From Nonomuraea aridisoli (GTDB taxonomy: Bacteria > Actinomycetota > Actinomycetes > Streptosporangiales > Streptosporangiaceae), in NCBI RefSeq assembly GCF_003236395.1, contig NZ_POUD01000048.1, positions 1 to 42,980 of the forward strand: DNA of 42,980 nt, given 5' to 3'. Positions 1 to 9,294 of this stretch are shown one piece after another. The notes under the pieces were generated by a model. It was not told the origin of the DNA. It searched no databases and saw nothing but the letters and a program-made list of their open reading frames with translations. The number at the start of each line of letters is the position of its first letter. Position 1 is the stretch's first letter. Made by a program: the position numbers and the translations under genes.

Positions 1-1070
1 GCCCCGTCCCCTCCGACCCCGACCACGCGATGGTCCGGGTCGTCGACGGCCTGTTCCGCACCCTGGACAAGCTGGAGCTGGCCGTGGCCGTGCACCGGCT
101 GTTCGCCGAAGACCCGATCAGCCTCCGTACGCTCGCCCACAAGATGCTGGTCGAGCGGGACGCGCTCTCCCAGGCCCAGCGCACCGCCGAGGAACGCGTC
201 CTGCACTGGCTGCGCTCGTCGGAGTCGGCCCCGGTCACGGGCCACATGTTCCGGCTGACGGAGTGGCTCGGCGCGGCCGCCACCGAGGAGCAGCTCATCG
301 GCGCCGACCCGGCCCACCCGGTGATGGTGCCCTCGCTGCGCACCCCGCTGTGGCGCGTGCTGGTGACGCTCATGCCCGACCGCAGGCTGCAGGACGGCTG
401 GCTCGTCGTGGGCGACATCCACGGCCTGCAGGCCCGCACCCGCCAGCTGCTGGCCTCGGCCCCACCCGACGCCGACATGGTGGAGCTCATGGCGGAGCTG
501 GGCATCCGCGCCCACTCGGCCAAGGCGTGGCTCGACGCCCTGCCGCCGGAGGCCGCGCCCGAGCGTTCGGCCGCGCAGTCGTCACCGGCCCAGCCGCTGC
601 CCCGCCGTACGCCGGGGGCCAACGGCCACCACCACCGCGGCGGCCAGCCGATCCCGCCGGCCCCGGCCGGGGCGATCGACCCGTCGGCCGCGCTGGCCAC
701 GCTGTCAGCGCTGTCGGGCGGGCGTTCGCCGATGCTGCACGTGGCGGGCACGCCGTCCACGCCTCCCCCGCCGCTGCCGAGCCCGTCGTCCGACCCGCGC
801 CGCTGGCAGCGCATCGAGGTCACCCCCGAGCACCTGCGGGGCGGCCCGGTGCCGGTCCCCGAGGGGTACGCCGCGCAGCTCGGCATGCGGCCCGGCACCC
901 TGCTGTCGGTGACGGGCCCGGGCGACAACGCGATCGTCCTGGTCTGGCAGGGCCAGCAGCCGGTCTTCGACTCGCTGCAGCCGGTGCTCATGCGCCTCAA
1001 CGCCCGCCCCGGCGACCAGGTCTACGTCACGGTCGACGGCTACCGCCTGGAGGCCCAGCTGACCGGCTGA
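1..1070 (+). CDS. Unrecognised protein, C-terminal part (5' end outside window)
   Basis: The reading frame is open from the first bases (codons in phase from position 3) and stops at 1070, giving about 355 visible residues. There is no upstream stop, so the true start probably lies outside the window; the ATG at 30 is only the first internal methionine. The N-terminal 180 residues are predicted helical with no motif I can name. A proline/alanine/histidine-rich low-complexity linker follows (about residues 185-270), then a small C-terminal domain rich in valine and glycine, perhaps beta-rich. It ends 6 bp before the stop codon of the convergent LuxR gene. I do not assign a function. Confidence 0.75.
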   Translation, partial: PVPSDPDHAMVRVVDGLFRTLDKLELAVAVHRLFAEDPISLRTLAHKMLVERDALSQAQRTAEERVLHWLRSSESAPVTGHMFRLTEWLGAAATEEQLIGADPAHPVMVPSLRTPLWRVLVTLMPDRRLQDGWLVVGDIHGLQARTRQLLASAPPDADMVELMAELGIRAHSAKAWLDALPPEAAPERSAAQSSPAQPLPRRTPGANGHHHRGGQPIPPAPAGAIDPSAALATLSALSGGRSPMLHVAGTPSTPPPPLPSPSSDPRRWQRIEVTPEHLRGGPVPVPEGYAAQLGMRPGTLLSVTGPGDNAIVLVWQGQQPVFDSLQPVLMRLNARPGDQVYVTVDGYRLEAQLTG

Positions 1071-1076
1071 GCCCGG

Positions 1077-4031
1077 TCAGGCGTCGAAGAGGCGCAGGCG
1101 GTGGGCGGTGGCGGCGGCCTCGCCCCGGGTGGCGACGCCCAGCTTGGCGAGGATGTTGGAGACGTGCACGCTCACCGTCTTGGCCGAGATGAACAGCCGT
1201 CCGGCGATCTCGCGGTTGCTGCGCCCGGCCGCCACCTCGCGGAGCACCTCCAGCTCACGGGCCGTCAGCCCGAGCGGCTGGCCGTCGGCCGGCTCGTCGG
1301 AGCCGCCGATCCTGGCCCGCCGCGCGAACACGTCGAGCCGTTCCAGCAGCGGCGTCGCGCCCAGCTCGCCGGCGAGGTCGCGGGACCGCGCCAGCCGCGC
1401 CGCCGCCTCCTGCCGGTCGCCGGCCGCGAGGGCCGCCTGCGCCGCGCCTGCCTGGCACTGCGCCTCCGCGTACGGCTGCCGCAGCGCCGCCCACGCCCCG
1501 GCGGCGAGGTCCCACGCCTTGACCTGCCAGGCGGCCGGATCGGCGGCGGCCTCCTCGGGCGCGTCAGGACCGGCCAGCGCGGTGAACGTGAGCCGATGCG
1601 CCTGCTGCAGATCGCCGTCCACGTCCGTCACCGGCGCCAGCGCCCGCGCCCGCCGCAGCAGGGCCACGGCCACCGAGGCGGGCGCCTCCCGCCCGCCGAG
1701 CACGGCTTCCAGGGCCTGCGCGTACGGAAGGGCGTCCCAGACCAGCTCGGCGCACGCGACCAGCACCGGCCAGCCGTAACGGGAGTTGGCGGTCACGTCG
1801 TGCTCGTCGAGGATCCGCCCCGCCGCCTCCACCGCCTCGGCCGACCGGCCGCGCGCCTTCAGCAGCCGGACACTCCTGCACAGATGCGGCAACACGGCCT
1901 GGTCCCGGTGCGCGCCGCGGGACAACACGCTGCGCGACGACGCGAGCAGCTCCTCCGCCCGGTCGTACTGCCCCCGCGCCAGCGCGATGTCGAAGGCGAA
2001 GCCCTGCAGGCTCGCCCGGTAGGGCGCGGGCGGCGCGAGGGAGATCGCCTGCTCGATCACCCGCAGCGCCTCGTCCCAGCGCCCGAGCGACACCAGCGGC
2101 TCGGCCAGGTTGATCGACAGGAACGTGCCGGACGTGCGGGCCAGCCCGTAGCGGGCGGCCTCCTCGACGCCCTCGCGCGCCACCTGCGCGGCCCGCTCGT
2201 GCCGGCCGGCGCCTTCGAGCGCGTCCGACTCGGAGATCGCGCAGCGCATCAGAGCGCCGTACGCCTCCACGGGCGCGGCGATGCGGCGCGCCTCGGCGTA
2301 CGCCCGCAGATCCTCCATCCCGCCGTAGCGCGTGGGGGAACAGGCCATGTTGATCAGGGCGTGGGCCTCGACGTTGGCGTCGCCTACCTCGTGGGCGATC
2401 TCCATGGCGAGCCGGGCCGTGGCGATCTTCTCCGGCAGGTCCTCCGGCCGGTGGAGCATGCGCGACAGGCTCTCCAGCACCTGGCCGCGCAGCCTGGGCT
2501 GGTCCGCGGGGACGAGCGCGGCGGCCCTGCGCAGGTCGTCGAGGAAGCCGGGCCGGCCGAGGTCGTAGCGGGCCATGCCCCGCATGCGCAGCACCTGCGC
2601 CGCCCTGACCGGGTCGGTGTCGGCGTCGATCTCGTCCAGGGCGGCGCCGGCCAGGGCGACGCTGCGCTCGTACTCGCCGGCGAGGTGGGCGACCTTGGCC
2701 GTCTGCCGGAGCACGTCGATCCGGCCTGCGTCGATGCGCTCGGCGGCGTCCGGCACGCGGTCCCACAGCTCCAGCACCCTGGACAACATCCTGAGCTGCT
2801 CGTCGTAGGCGGTGGACTTGCGCGCGACGGCGGCCGCCCGCCAGGCGCTGACCAGCGCCCAGGTGGAGTCGTGGGCGCTGTGCCAGTGGTGGGCCAGCTC
2901 GACGGCGCCGCGCGGGGCGGGCAGGATCGACAGGTCGCGTTCCAGCGCCTCGGCGTAGCGGGTGTGCAGGCGGGTGTGCTCGCCGGGCAGCAGGTCGTCG
3001 TGGAGCGCCTCGCGGATGAGCGCGTGGCGGAAGGAGTAGCCCTCGCCGTCGACGACCAGCACGTTACCGGCCACGGCGGGCCGCAGCGCGTGGGTCAGCG
3101 CGCCCTCGTCGAGCCCGGCGACGGCGCTGAGCAGGGCGTGCTCGATGCGCTGGCCGCCGGCGCTGGCCACCCGCAGCAGCTCCTGCGTCTCGCCGGGCAG
3201 CCGCTCGACGCTGGCGAGCAGCAGGTCGCGCAGCGACTCGGGCAGCGCCTCGGCGCCGTCGGCCTCGTTGACCAGCGCCTCGACGAACAGCGGGTTGCCC
3301 TCGCTGCGCATGTAGATCAGGTCCATGTCGGCGCGGGCCGGCTCGTGCCGCAGGATGCCGGCGGCCAGGGCGTCCGCCTCCTCGCGGGTGAGCCTGGGCA
3401 GGGCGAGCCTGCTCACCCACTCGACCCGGCTCAGCTCCGCGACCAGCGGCCGCAGCGGGTGGCTGCGGTGCAGCTCGTCGGTACGGTACGTCACCACGAC
3501 CAGCAGCCGCGCCGCCGTGGGCTGGTAGCGGACGAGGAACGACAGCAGGTCGCGGGTGGACCGGTCGGCCCAGTGGGCATCCTCCACCACGAGCACCACG
3601 GGACGTTCGTCGGCCAGCCGCTCCAGCAGCCCGAGCACCTGCTCGAACAGCCGGGCCCGCGCGTCGGCCCCGTCACGCCCCGGCTCCCCGAACTCCGGCA
3701 GCAGCCGCCCCAGCGCCCGCGCGTCGCCGCCCGGCACGAGCGCCGCGACGCCGTCGTGGCCCAGCTCGCGCACGAGCCCGCGCAGCACGGCCGTGAACGG
3801 CGCGAACGGCAGGCCCTCGGTGCCCAGCTCCAGACAGCCGCCGACCAGGACGAGCGCGTCACCGGCCCGGTCGGTGAACTCCTTGATCAGCCGCGTCTTC
3901 CCGACACCCGCCTCGCCGCCGACGAGCACGGTGGACGACGCTCCGGCACGGGCCCGGCCGAGGGCGTCACCGAGGGCGGCCAGCTCGCGGGCACGGCCGA
4001 CGAACAGGGGACTCACGGCATGGATCGTCAC
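1077..4031 (-). CDS. LAL-family LuxR transcriptional regulator
   Basis: This is a large ATP-binding regulator of about 984 residues. The N-terminus reads FVGRARELAAL, followed by a Walker A motif (GGEAGVGKTRL) and a Walker B-like segment (VLVVEDAHWAD), which mark an AAA/STAND ATPase module. The middle 600 residues are alanine/leucine-rich helical repeats of TPR type. The C-terminal 65 residues form a LuxR helix-turn-helix (LTARELEVLREVAAG, then ISAKTVSVHVSNIL). I chose the GTG at 4031 because it lies just ahead of the conserved FVGR start of this family. ATG 4052 and ATG 4103 are in-frame alternatives, and none has a strong ribosome-binding site. LAL proteins often control secondary metabolism, so it could act on the adjacent cluster, but nothing here proves that. 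Confidence 0.9.
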   Translation of the reverse strand: MTIHAVSPLFVGRARELAALGDALGRARAGASSTVLVGGEAGVGKTRLIKEFTDRAGDALVLVGGCLELGTEGLPFAPFTAVLRGLVRELGHDGVAALVPGGDARALGRLLPEFGEPGRDGADARARLFEQVLGLLERLADERPVVLVVEDAHWADRSTRDLLSFLVRYQPTAARLLVVVTYRTDELHRSHPLRPLVAELSRVEWVSRLALPRLTREEADALAAGILRHEPARADMDLIYMRSEGNPLFVEALVNEADGAEALPESLRDLLLASVERLPGETQELLRVASAGGQRIEHALLSAVAGLDEGALTHALRPAVAGNVLVVDGEGYSFRHALIREALHDDLLPGEHTRLHTRYAEALERDLSILPAPRGAVELAHHWHSAHDSTWALVSAWRAAAVARKSTAYDEQLRMLSRVLELWDRVPDAAERIDAGRIDVLRQTAKVAHLAGEYERSVALAGAALDEIDADTDPVRAAQVLRMRGMARYDLGRPGFLDDLRRAAALVPADQPRLRGQVLESLSRMLHRPEDLPEKIATARLAMEIAHEVGDANVEAHALINMACSPTRYGGMEDLRAYAEARRIAAPVEAYGALMRCAISESDALEGAGRHERAAQVAREGVEEAARYGLARTSGTFLSINLAEPLVSLGRWDEALRVIEQAISLAPPAPYRASLQGFAFDIALARGQYDRAEELLASSRSVLSRGAHRDQAVLPHLCRSVRLLKARGRSAEAVEAAGRILDEHDVTANSRYGWPVLVACAELVWDALPYAQALEAVLGGREAPASVAVALLRRARALAPVTDVDGDLQQAHRLTFTALAGPDAPEEAAADPAAWQVKAWDLAAGAWAALRQPYAEAQCQAGAAQAALAAGDRQEAAARLARSRDLAGELGATPLLERLDVFARRARIGGSDEPADGQPLGLTARELEVLREVAAGRSNREIAGRLFISAKTVSVHVSNILAKLGVATRGEAAATAHRLRLFDA

Positions 4032-4123
4032 CCGTCCAGCATGCCATCCCATACCGACACGAACGCGCTCTAACCACCCGTGATCTCCTGCGTTACGCGG
4101 CATCGCATGGCCGCAAGATCCGG

Positions 4124-5470
4124 TCAGTCGTCGGCGTGAACCGTGGAGGTGCCCGCCGCGCCGGGCGCCTCCACGGCCACTCTCCTGGCCCGTGCCCGCT
4201 CACCGGGCCGTTCCGGCACCCGGGCCATGGCCAGCTTGAGAACCGGCGGCGCCATCAGCGACGTCACGATGGCGACCAGGATGATGACGGTGTAGGTCAC
4301 GGTGTTCAGCACACCGAGCCGCAGCCCCACCATCGCCACGATCACCTCGATGACGCCCCTGGCGTTCATGCCGGCGCCCAGTGCCAAGGCCTCCCAGTGC
4401 GACATGCGGCTGGCCAACGCGCCGATGTAGGCTCCGGCGAACTTGCCGAGGATCGCGATGAGCAGGACCCCGATCGCCAGCAGCAGGACCGAGGGATCCC
4501 TCAGCGCGGTCAGGTCCATCCGCAGGCCCGCGGTGGCGAAGAAGACGGGGGCCAGCACGGCGAGGACGAAGGTGCGTACGGGAGCCAGTCGTGCCGGGTC
4601 GAAGCTCGGCGTGGAACCGATGAGGATGCCGCAGACGAAGGCCCCGAAGACCGCCTCCAGGCCCATGGCGTGGGTCGTCGCGGCCAAGGCGAGCAGGAGG
4701 ACCACCACGGCCGCCACGAGCGTCCCTTGGGAGGGGGACCTCGAAGCGACTCTGATCACGGCCGCGACGACCCTCCGGCCGACCACGGCGGCCAGCACGA
4801 GGAAGACCACCAGCAGGAGCAGGGAACGGGCGACGTCGCCCGCCCGCAGGCCGGTGGTCGCCATCGCGGACACGACGGACAACAGGAGCCAGCCGAACAC
4901 GTCGTCGACCATGCCCGCCGCGAGCGTCAGCTGACCTACCTCGCGGTGCAGCAGGTTCATGTCCATCAGCGTCTTGGCGATCACCGGGATGGCGCTGACG
5001 CACATGGCCGCCCCGAGGAACAGGGCGAACACGGTCCGGTCGGCGCCGGGCCCGATGAGGGTGGCGGGCAAGGCGAGCCCTGCCGCGACGCCCAGCAGAA
5101 GTGGCACGACGAGCCCCGCCACACTGACCTTGGCCGCGGTGGCCACCCTCCTCCTGACCAGGGACAGATCCATGCTCATCCCGGTGATCCCGACCATCAG
5201 CAGGACGGCGAACTGCCCCACGGCGTCCAGCAGATGGAACTGCGCCGTCTCCTTCGGCAGAAGCCATGCCGCGAGGCCGGGCGCGAGATGGTCGAGAACG
5301 GACGGGCCGAGAAGCACGCCCGCGCCCAGTTCTCCGACGAGCGCGGGCATGCCGAACCGGGTGGCCAGTCTCCCGAGCACGAGAGCGAGCAGAAGCAGCA
5401 ATCCGAGCTGAAGCAGCAAGACCAGCAGGACGTCTGCGGCGATCGGCGGCACGGGCTGGACAGATGGCAC
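4124..5470 (-). CDS. Cation:proton antiporter (CPA2 / KefB-like)
   Basis: An integral membrane protein of 448 residues with about 12 hydrophobic segments and the CPA2 signature GELGAGVLLGPSVL near the N-terminus. It also carries GAGMNARGVIEVIVAMVGL near residue 370, which resembles the conserved NARG-containing helix of Na+/H+ antiporters. It is expected to exchange a monovalent cation for protons across the cytoplasmic membrane. The start is the GTG at 5470, preceded by a G-rich ribosome-binding site. A longer in-frame extension upstream would run into the halogenase gene and encodes arginine/serine-rich nonsense. Only 19 bp separate it from the halogenase, so the two are probably co-transcribed from the SARP-type promoter at 6762-6804. 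Such antiporters recur in aromatic polyketide clusters with an unsettled role (self-resistance or pH balance). Confidence 0.9.
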   Translation of the reverse strand: MPSVQPVPPIAADVLLVLLLQLGLLLLLALVLGRLATRFGMPALVGELGAGVLLGPSVLDHLAPGLAAWLLPKETAQFHLLDAVGQFAVLLMVGITGMSMDLSLVRRRVATAAKVSVAGLVVPLLLGVAAGLALPATLIGPGADRTVFALFLGAAMCVSAIPVIAKTLMDMNLLHREVGQLTLAAGMVDDVFGWLLLSVVSAMATTGLRAGDVARSLLLLVVFLVLAAVVGRRVVAAVIRVASRSPSQGTLVAAVVVLLLALAATTHAMGLEAVFGAFVCGILIGSTPSFDPARLAPVRTFVLAVLAPVFFATAGLRMDLTALRDPSVLLLAIGVLLIAILGKFAGAYIGALASRMSHWEALALGAGMNARGVIEVIVAMVGLRLGVLNTVTYTVIILVAIVTSLMAPPVLKLAMARVPERPGERARARRVAVEAPGAAGTSTVHADD

Positions 5471-5489
5471 GGCTGCACCCCCCGTTCGG

Positions 5490-6728
5490 TCAGTCGTCGA
5501 AGGAGATGTCCAGGCTGAAGTCGGCCGTGATGAGGTCCGCCAGGCCGGAGAGCAGGGTGGAGAAGTCCTCATGCGGGGCCTGGACCTGGTTGGGGTCGAT
5601 GAGCTCCTGCGCCTCCGCCCAGTACTCCTCCTTGTGCTTGTTCTTGTCGTAGAAGAAGCGCACGAAGGCCAGGATCGACGAGAGGAACTCCCGGTAGCGG
5701 GCCTCGTAGATGTCGAGCACCTTCGCTTCCGACTCCGGGCGCCGCAATGCCTCCTCCACGGCCTTCGACACCGACCGCGCACCGCGCATGGCCAGCGTGA
5801 CCCCGGTGGAGAACAGCGGATCGATGAACGCGGCGGCGTCGCCCACCAGCACCCATCCGGGGCCGTGGAAGTCGGTGCAGGTGTAGGACCAGTCGCGGAT
5901 GGTCCGGTACGCGCTCACCTCTTCCGCGCTCGCCATGAGCTTGCGGATCTCGACGGACGCCTCACGTTCCCGGGCGAAGAGCTGCTCCGGTGTGAGGCCG
6001 GACTCCTTCAGGTCGCTGGTGCGGGTCACGTACCCGACGCTGACCGTGCCGTCGCTGAGCGGGATGAACCAGAACCAGCCGTCGGGCCGATGCTCAATGA
6101 GGATGTCGCCGGCCTTGTTGCCCTCCAGCAAGGTGTGCCCCTGGAAGTAGCTCCAGACGGCAACGTTGCGCAGGTCCTCGTGCCACTCCACGAGCCCGAG
6201 CTGGCGGGCCAGCACCCGGCCCTGCCCGGAGGCGTCCACGACGATGGATGCCTTGACACGCTCCACTTCGTCCTTGCCCTTGCGGGTGAAAGCCACCCCG
6301 GTGGCCCGATCACCCTCGAACTCGACCTGCTTGACCGTGGCCTCTTCGACGACCTGGGCTCCGAGCTCGCGGGCGCGGGTGGCCAGCAGGGAGTCGAAGT
6401 CGGCACGACGCACCTGGTACGAGTACTCGTAGACGGTCCCGTCCGCGAACCTGAACTCCCACGTCCCCTCGTCCTTGCCCCAGAGGAGGGTGCCGCCGTA
6501 CTTCTTGGTGAACGCCATCGCCTCCAGCCGGTCGGTCAGGCCGAGGTCCTTGACGACGGGCAGGCAGCCGGGGATCAGTGACTCCCCGATGTGGTAACGC
6601 GGGAACTTCTCCCGCTCGATCACCAAGACCTGATAGCCGGCCTCGGCGAGCAGCGCGGCCGTCGACGAACCCGCCGGACCGGCTCCGATCACCACGACGT
6701 CCACGGTCCTGTCGGGTGTCTGCTCCAT
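5490..6728 (-). CDS. FAD-dependent halogenase (phenolic/polyketide type)
   Basis: A 412-residue flavoprotein. The dinucleotide-binding motif GAGPAGSS is at residues 15-22. Both motifs that separate halogenases from related monooxygenases are present: GWFWFIP (217-223, matching WxWxIP) and FIDPLFSTG (301-309, matching FxxPxxSxG), the latter preceded by the FAD-binding GDAAA. FTKKYGG (73-79) is also typical of CndH-like and phenolic halogenases. It would use FADH2, oxygen and chloride to halogenate an electron-rich ring carbon, and needs a flavin reductase that is not seen here. The start ATG has an AAGGAG site 6 bp upstream. It is transcribed divergently from the ACP operon. A plain hydroxylase is the main alternative, but the double motif favours a halogenase. 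Confidence 0.88.
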   Translation of the reverse strand: MEQTPDRTVDVVVIGAGPAGSSTAALLAEAGYQVLVIEREKFPRYHIGESLIPGCLPVVKDLGLTDRLEAMAFTKKYGGTLLWGKDEGTWEFRFADGTVYEYSYQVRRADFDSLLATRARELGAQVVEEATVKQVEFEGDRATGVAFTRKGKDEVERVKASIVVDASGQGRVLARQLGLVEWHEDLRNVAVWSYFQGHTLLEGNKAGDILIEHRPDGWFWFIPLSDGTVSVGYVTRTSDLKESGLTPEQLFAREREASVEIRKLMASAEEVSAYRTIRDWSYTCTDFHGPGWVLVGDAAAFIDPLFSTGVTLAMRGARSVSKAVEEALRRPESEAKVLDIYEARYREFLSSILAFVRFFYDKNKHKEEYWAEAQELIDPNQVQAPHEDFSTLLSGLADLITADFSLDISFDD

Positions 6729-6761
6729 GGCTTCTCCTTGTCTGCGAGTGGGGCTGGCGTG

Positions 6762-6804
6762 ATCCTCCGCCGTGCCGCTGGACGGTCGCTCGAAGCACGC
6801 TCGT
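6762..6804 (-). promoter_or_regulatory. SARP-type promoter for halogenase/antiporter operon
   Basis: On the minus strand three heptamers ACGAGCG (6804-6798), TCGAGCG (6793-6787) and TCCAGCG (6782-6776) are spaced exactly 11 bp apart. Exactly 8 bp follow, then the hexamer GAGGAT (6767-6762), a -10-like element. Repeats at 11-bp spacing ending 8 bp before a poor -10 is the established operator layout for DnrI/ActII-ORF4/AfsR-type SARPs. The halogenase start codon is 33 bp further on. Confidence 0.75.
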
Positions 6805-6815
6805 GCCCCGCCCCA

Positions 6816-6858
6816 TCGAGCAGGCTTCGAGCAGAGGTCGAGGTGATCCGCCAAACAT
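6816..6858 (+). promoter_or_regulatory. SARP-type promoter for ACP/acetyl-CoA carboxylase operon
   Basis: TCGAGCA (6816-6822), TCGAGCA (6827-6833) and TCGAGGT (6838-6844) are spaced exactly 11 bp apart. After 8 bp comes AAACAT (6853-6858) as a candidate -10. This is the best match to the SARP consensus in the window. It sits back-to-back with the halogenase promoter, and the ACP start codon is 66 bp downstream. Confidence 0.8.
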
Positions 6859-6924
6859 TCCTTGGACAGCACGCCTCGCGTTGAGCAGCGGAGGTCCGCG
6901 GCAGCTGACGACAAGGAGAAGAAC

Positions 6925-7182
6925 ATGACCACGTTCACCCAGGACGACCTCGTGAGGATCCTCCGCGAGGCGGCCGGCGAGAGCGCGGAGATCATCGGCC
7001 GCGAGGAGATCGGCGAGATCGAGTTCTCGGCGCTGGGTTATGACTCGCTCGCGCTGCTGGAGACGGCGGCGCGGATCGAGCGGGAGTACGGGATCACACT
7101 GGCCGACGACACGTTCCTGGCCGCCAGGACCCCGCGGGAACTCATCGAGCTGGTCACCTCGTGTCTGGCGGGCAGCCGATGA
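6925..7182 (+). CDS. Type II PKS acyl carrier protein
   Basis: An 85-residue acidic helical protein with the phosphopantetheine attachment motif GYDSLALLE; the modified serine is Ser41. Length and sequence fit discrete ACPs that carry the growing poly-beta-ketone chain for KS-alpha/KS-beta. The start ATG follows an AAGGAG ribosome-binding site. Its stop overlaps the start of accDA (ATGA), so the two are translationally coupled. It lies about 21 kb from the ketosynthase pair, whereas minimal PKS genes are normally adjacent. No other carrier protein gene is visible in the window, so this one most likely serves the PKS. It would need a phosphopantetheinyl transferase encoded elsewhere. Confidence 0.93.
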   Translation: MTTFTQDDLVRILREAAGESAEIIGREEIGEIEFSALGYDSLALLETAARIEREYGITLADDTFLAARTPRELIELVTSCLAGSR

Positions 7183-8837
7183 GCGACTGGCGCATGTGCC
7201 CCGGCTGCCGCCACCTGGTGTACGGCCGGAAGATCGACCGGAACCTCGGCGTGTGTCCCGAATGCGGGCACCATTTCCCGCTGACGGCGACGGAGCGCCT
7301 GATCCAGCTCCTCGACGAGGACAGTGCTGAGCTGCTGCCCGCGGCCGTCGTGGCGGAGGACCCACTGGGGTTCGCCGACAGCGTGCCGTATCCGGAACGG
7401 CTGGCCAGGGCGCGCGAACACACCGGACTGGACGAGGCGGTGGTCTGTGCGGTCGGGAGGCTGGAGGGGCTACCACTGGCGGTCGCCGTCATGGACTTCC
7501 GCTTCCTCGGCGGCAGCCTGGGCGCCGGCGTCGGCGAGATGATCACCAGGATCGCCGAGAAGGCGCTGCGCGAGCACCTGCCCCTGCTGATCGTGACGGC
7601 GTCCGGCGGGGCCCGCATGCAGGAGGGCCCGATCTCGCTCATGCAGATGGCGAAGACCAGCCAGGCCATCGGCCAGGTGCAGCAGGCCGGGCTGCTGACC
7701 GTCTCGCTCATCACCGATCCCACGTACGGCGGGGTGGCGGCCTCGTTCGCTACCCTGGCCGACGTCATCGTTTGCGAGCCGGCGGCGAGGCTGGGGTTCG
7801 CCGGTCGGCGGGTGGTCGAGCAGACCATCCGCGAAAGGTTGCCGGCGGAGTTCCAGACCGCCGAGTTCCTCCTCGAGCGCGGGATGATCGACATGATCAG
7901 GCGGCGTTCGGAGCTGCGGCCCACGCTCGCGCGGGTCCTGTCCGCCGGCACCAGGGAGCCCGCGGTTCCGTCGCTGCCGCCGGCGCGAGTGCGTGACGTC
8001 CTCGTGGAAGAACCGCGGCTGCTCCCTGCCGGCGACAGCTGGGAGGTCGTACGGCGCGCCAGGGACATCCAGCGCCCCAACACGCTCGACTACCTCCGTC
8101 TCGCCCTGGACGACTTCGACGAGTTGCACGGCGACCGCATGACGGCAGACTGCCCGGCCGTGGTGGGCGGCCTGGGAAGGCTGGAGGGCCTCCCGCTGAT
8201 GGTCATCGGCCAGCAGAAGGGGCACGATGCCACCGAGCTGGCCAAGCGGAACTACGGCATGCCGAGCCCGGCCGGCTACCGCAAGGCGGCACGGCTGCTC
8301 CGCCTCGCCGACCGCCTGGGCCTGCCGGTGCTGACCCTGGTCGACACGCCGGGAGCCTATCCCGGCAGCAGCGCCGAGGAGAACGGGCAGGCCGGGGCCA
8401 TCGCGGAGAACCTGCGGCTGCTCGCCGGGCTGTCCGTGCCGGTGGTGTGCGTCATCACCGGGGAGGGCGGCAGCGGAGGCGCCCTCGCGCTCGCTCTGGC
8501 CGATCGGGTGTTCATCCTGGAGAACGCCGTCTACTCCGTCATCTCACCGGAGGGCTGCGCGGCGATCCTGTGGAACGACCCGGCCGCCGCGCCCGCCGCG
8601 GCGGCCTCGCTCCGGCTGGAGCCGCGTTCCCTGCTCGAACTCGGCGTCGTCGACGGAGTGATCAGGGAGCCCGCGGGCGGCGCCGGCGCCGATCACGTGC
8701 AGGCCGCGGAACGGCTGCGCGCGGTCGTGACGCCCGCCCTGCGGGAGTTGCAGACGCTGGCCGAGTCCGACCTGGTGAGCAGAAGGCACGAACGCTACCG
8801 CTCCTTCGGCGCCGGAAGGGAGGTGCTCGTGCCGTGA
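7179..8837 (+). CDS. accDA: Acetyl-CoA carboxylase carboxyltransferase, fused beta-alpha subunits (AccDA)
   Basis: A 552-residue fusion. The N-terminal half is AccD-like, beginning with a zinc ribbon (Cys7, Cys10, Cys26, Cys29) and containing the crotonase-fold segment [11 protein letters not shown]. From about residue 265 the sequence is AccA-like, with [13 protein letters not shown] (here VDTPGAYPG) and [15 protein letters not shown] segments. It transfers CO2 from carboxybiotin to acetyl-CoA to make malonyl-CoA. The ATG at 7179 overlaps the ACP stop; an in-frame GTG at 7161 is possible but less likely. It is followed by BCCP with a GTGA overlap. Placement in the PKS cluster implies a dedicated extender-unit supply. 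Confidence 0.93.
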   Translation: MSDWRMCPGCRHLVYGRKIDRNLGVCPECGHHFPLTATERLIQLLDEDSAELLPAAVVAEDPLGFADSVPYPERLARAREHTGLDEAVVCAVGRLEGLPLAVAVMDFRFLGGSLGAGVGEMITRIAEKALREHLPLLIVTASGGARMQEGPISLMQMAKTSQAIGQVQQAGLLTVSLITDPTYGGVAASFATLADVIVCEPAARLGFAGRRVVEQTIRERLPAEFQTAEFLLERGMIDMIRRRSELRPTLARVLSAGTREPAVPSLPPARVRDVLVEEPRLLPAGDSWEVVRRARDIQRPNTLDYLRLALDDFDELHGDRMTADCPAVVGGLGRLEGLPLMVIGQQKGHDATELAKRNYGMPSPAGYRKAARLLRLADRLGLPVLTLVDTPGAYPGSSAEENGQAGAIAENLRLLAGLSVPVVCVITGEGGSGGALALALADRVFILENAVYSVISPEGCAAILWNDPAAAPAAAASLRLEPRSLLELGVVDGVIREPAGGAGADHVQAAERLRAVVTPALRELQTLAESDLVSRRHERYRSFGAGREVLVP

Positions 8838-9292
8838 GCGGAAACGACCGACCGCACGAGAGCACCCTGGAGTCGGTACGGGACAGCGCCGCGCTCCTGC
8901 TGTCCCAGGTGGCCAGGCCGCCGAGCCTGCTGCGCCTGGAGGCCGGGGAGGTGGTCATCGAGCTGCGCTGGGATCCACCGGCGGCCGGTACCGAACGTCC
9001 GCAGGATGCTCCGAGGCCGGAGCCGGACGCGGCTGAGACGCCTATCGGACCGGCTCTCGTCCGCTCCCCCACCGTCGGTGTCTTCTACCACGCCCCCGAG
9101 CCCGGCAACCCCCCCTTCGTCACAGAGGGCTCCCTGGTCGAGCCCGGCCAGCAGGTCGGCATCGTCGAGGCGATGAAGATGATGATCCCGGTCCGGGCCG
9201 AGCAGCACGGCCGGGTGCTCGCCGTGCTGAAAGGCGACGGCGAGCAGGTGGAGTACGCCGAGGGGCTGATGAGCCTGGAAGTGATGGACTAG
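8834..9292 (+). CDS. accB: Biotin carboxyl carrier protein of acetyl-CoA carboxylase (AccB)
   Basis: A 152-residue protein with an N-terminal helical region (1-45), a proline/alanine-rich linker (about 47-72) and a C-terminal biotinyl domain. The domain contains VEAMKMM, with the biotinylated residue at Lys115. The GTG start overlaps the stop of accDA (GTGA), and the gene stops 2 bp before accC. It carries carboxybiotin between AccC and AccDA. Biotin ligase is not encoded here. Confidence 0.93.
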   Translation: MSGNDRPHESTLESVRDSAALLLSQVARPPSLLRLEAGEVVIELRWDPPAAGTERPQDAPRPEPDAAETPIGPALVRSPTVGVFYHAPEPGNPPFVTEGSLVEPGQQVGIVEAMKMMIPVRAEQHGRVLAVLKGDGEQVEYAEGLMSLEVMD

Positions 9293-9294
9293 CC

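Noticed and set aside
1101..4073. 990-residue open frame on the plus strand
   Set aside because: It is antisense to the LuxR gene, is rich in Arg/Gln/Gly/His, has no recognisable domain, and arises from the third-position G/C bias.
6905..6924. The same ACAAGGAGAAG string before the ACP and halogenase starts
   Set aside because: It is a good ribosome-binding site repeated in both directions of a divergent pair; coincidence or simple selection for strong initiation explains it.
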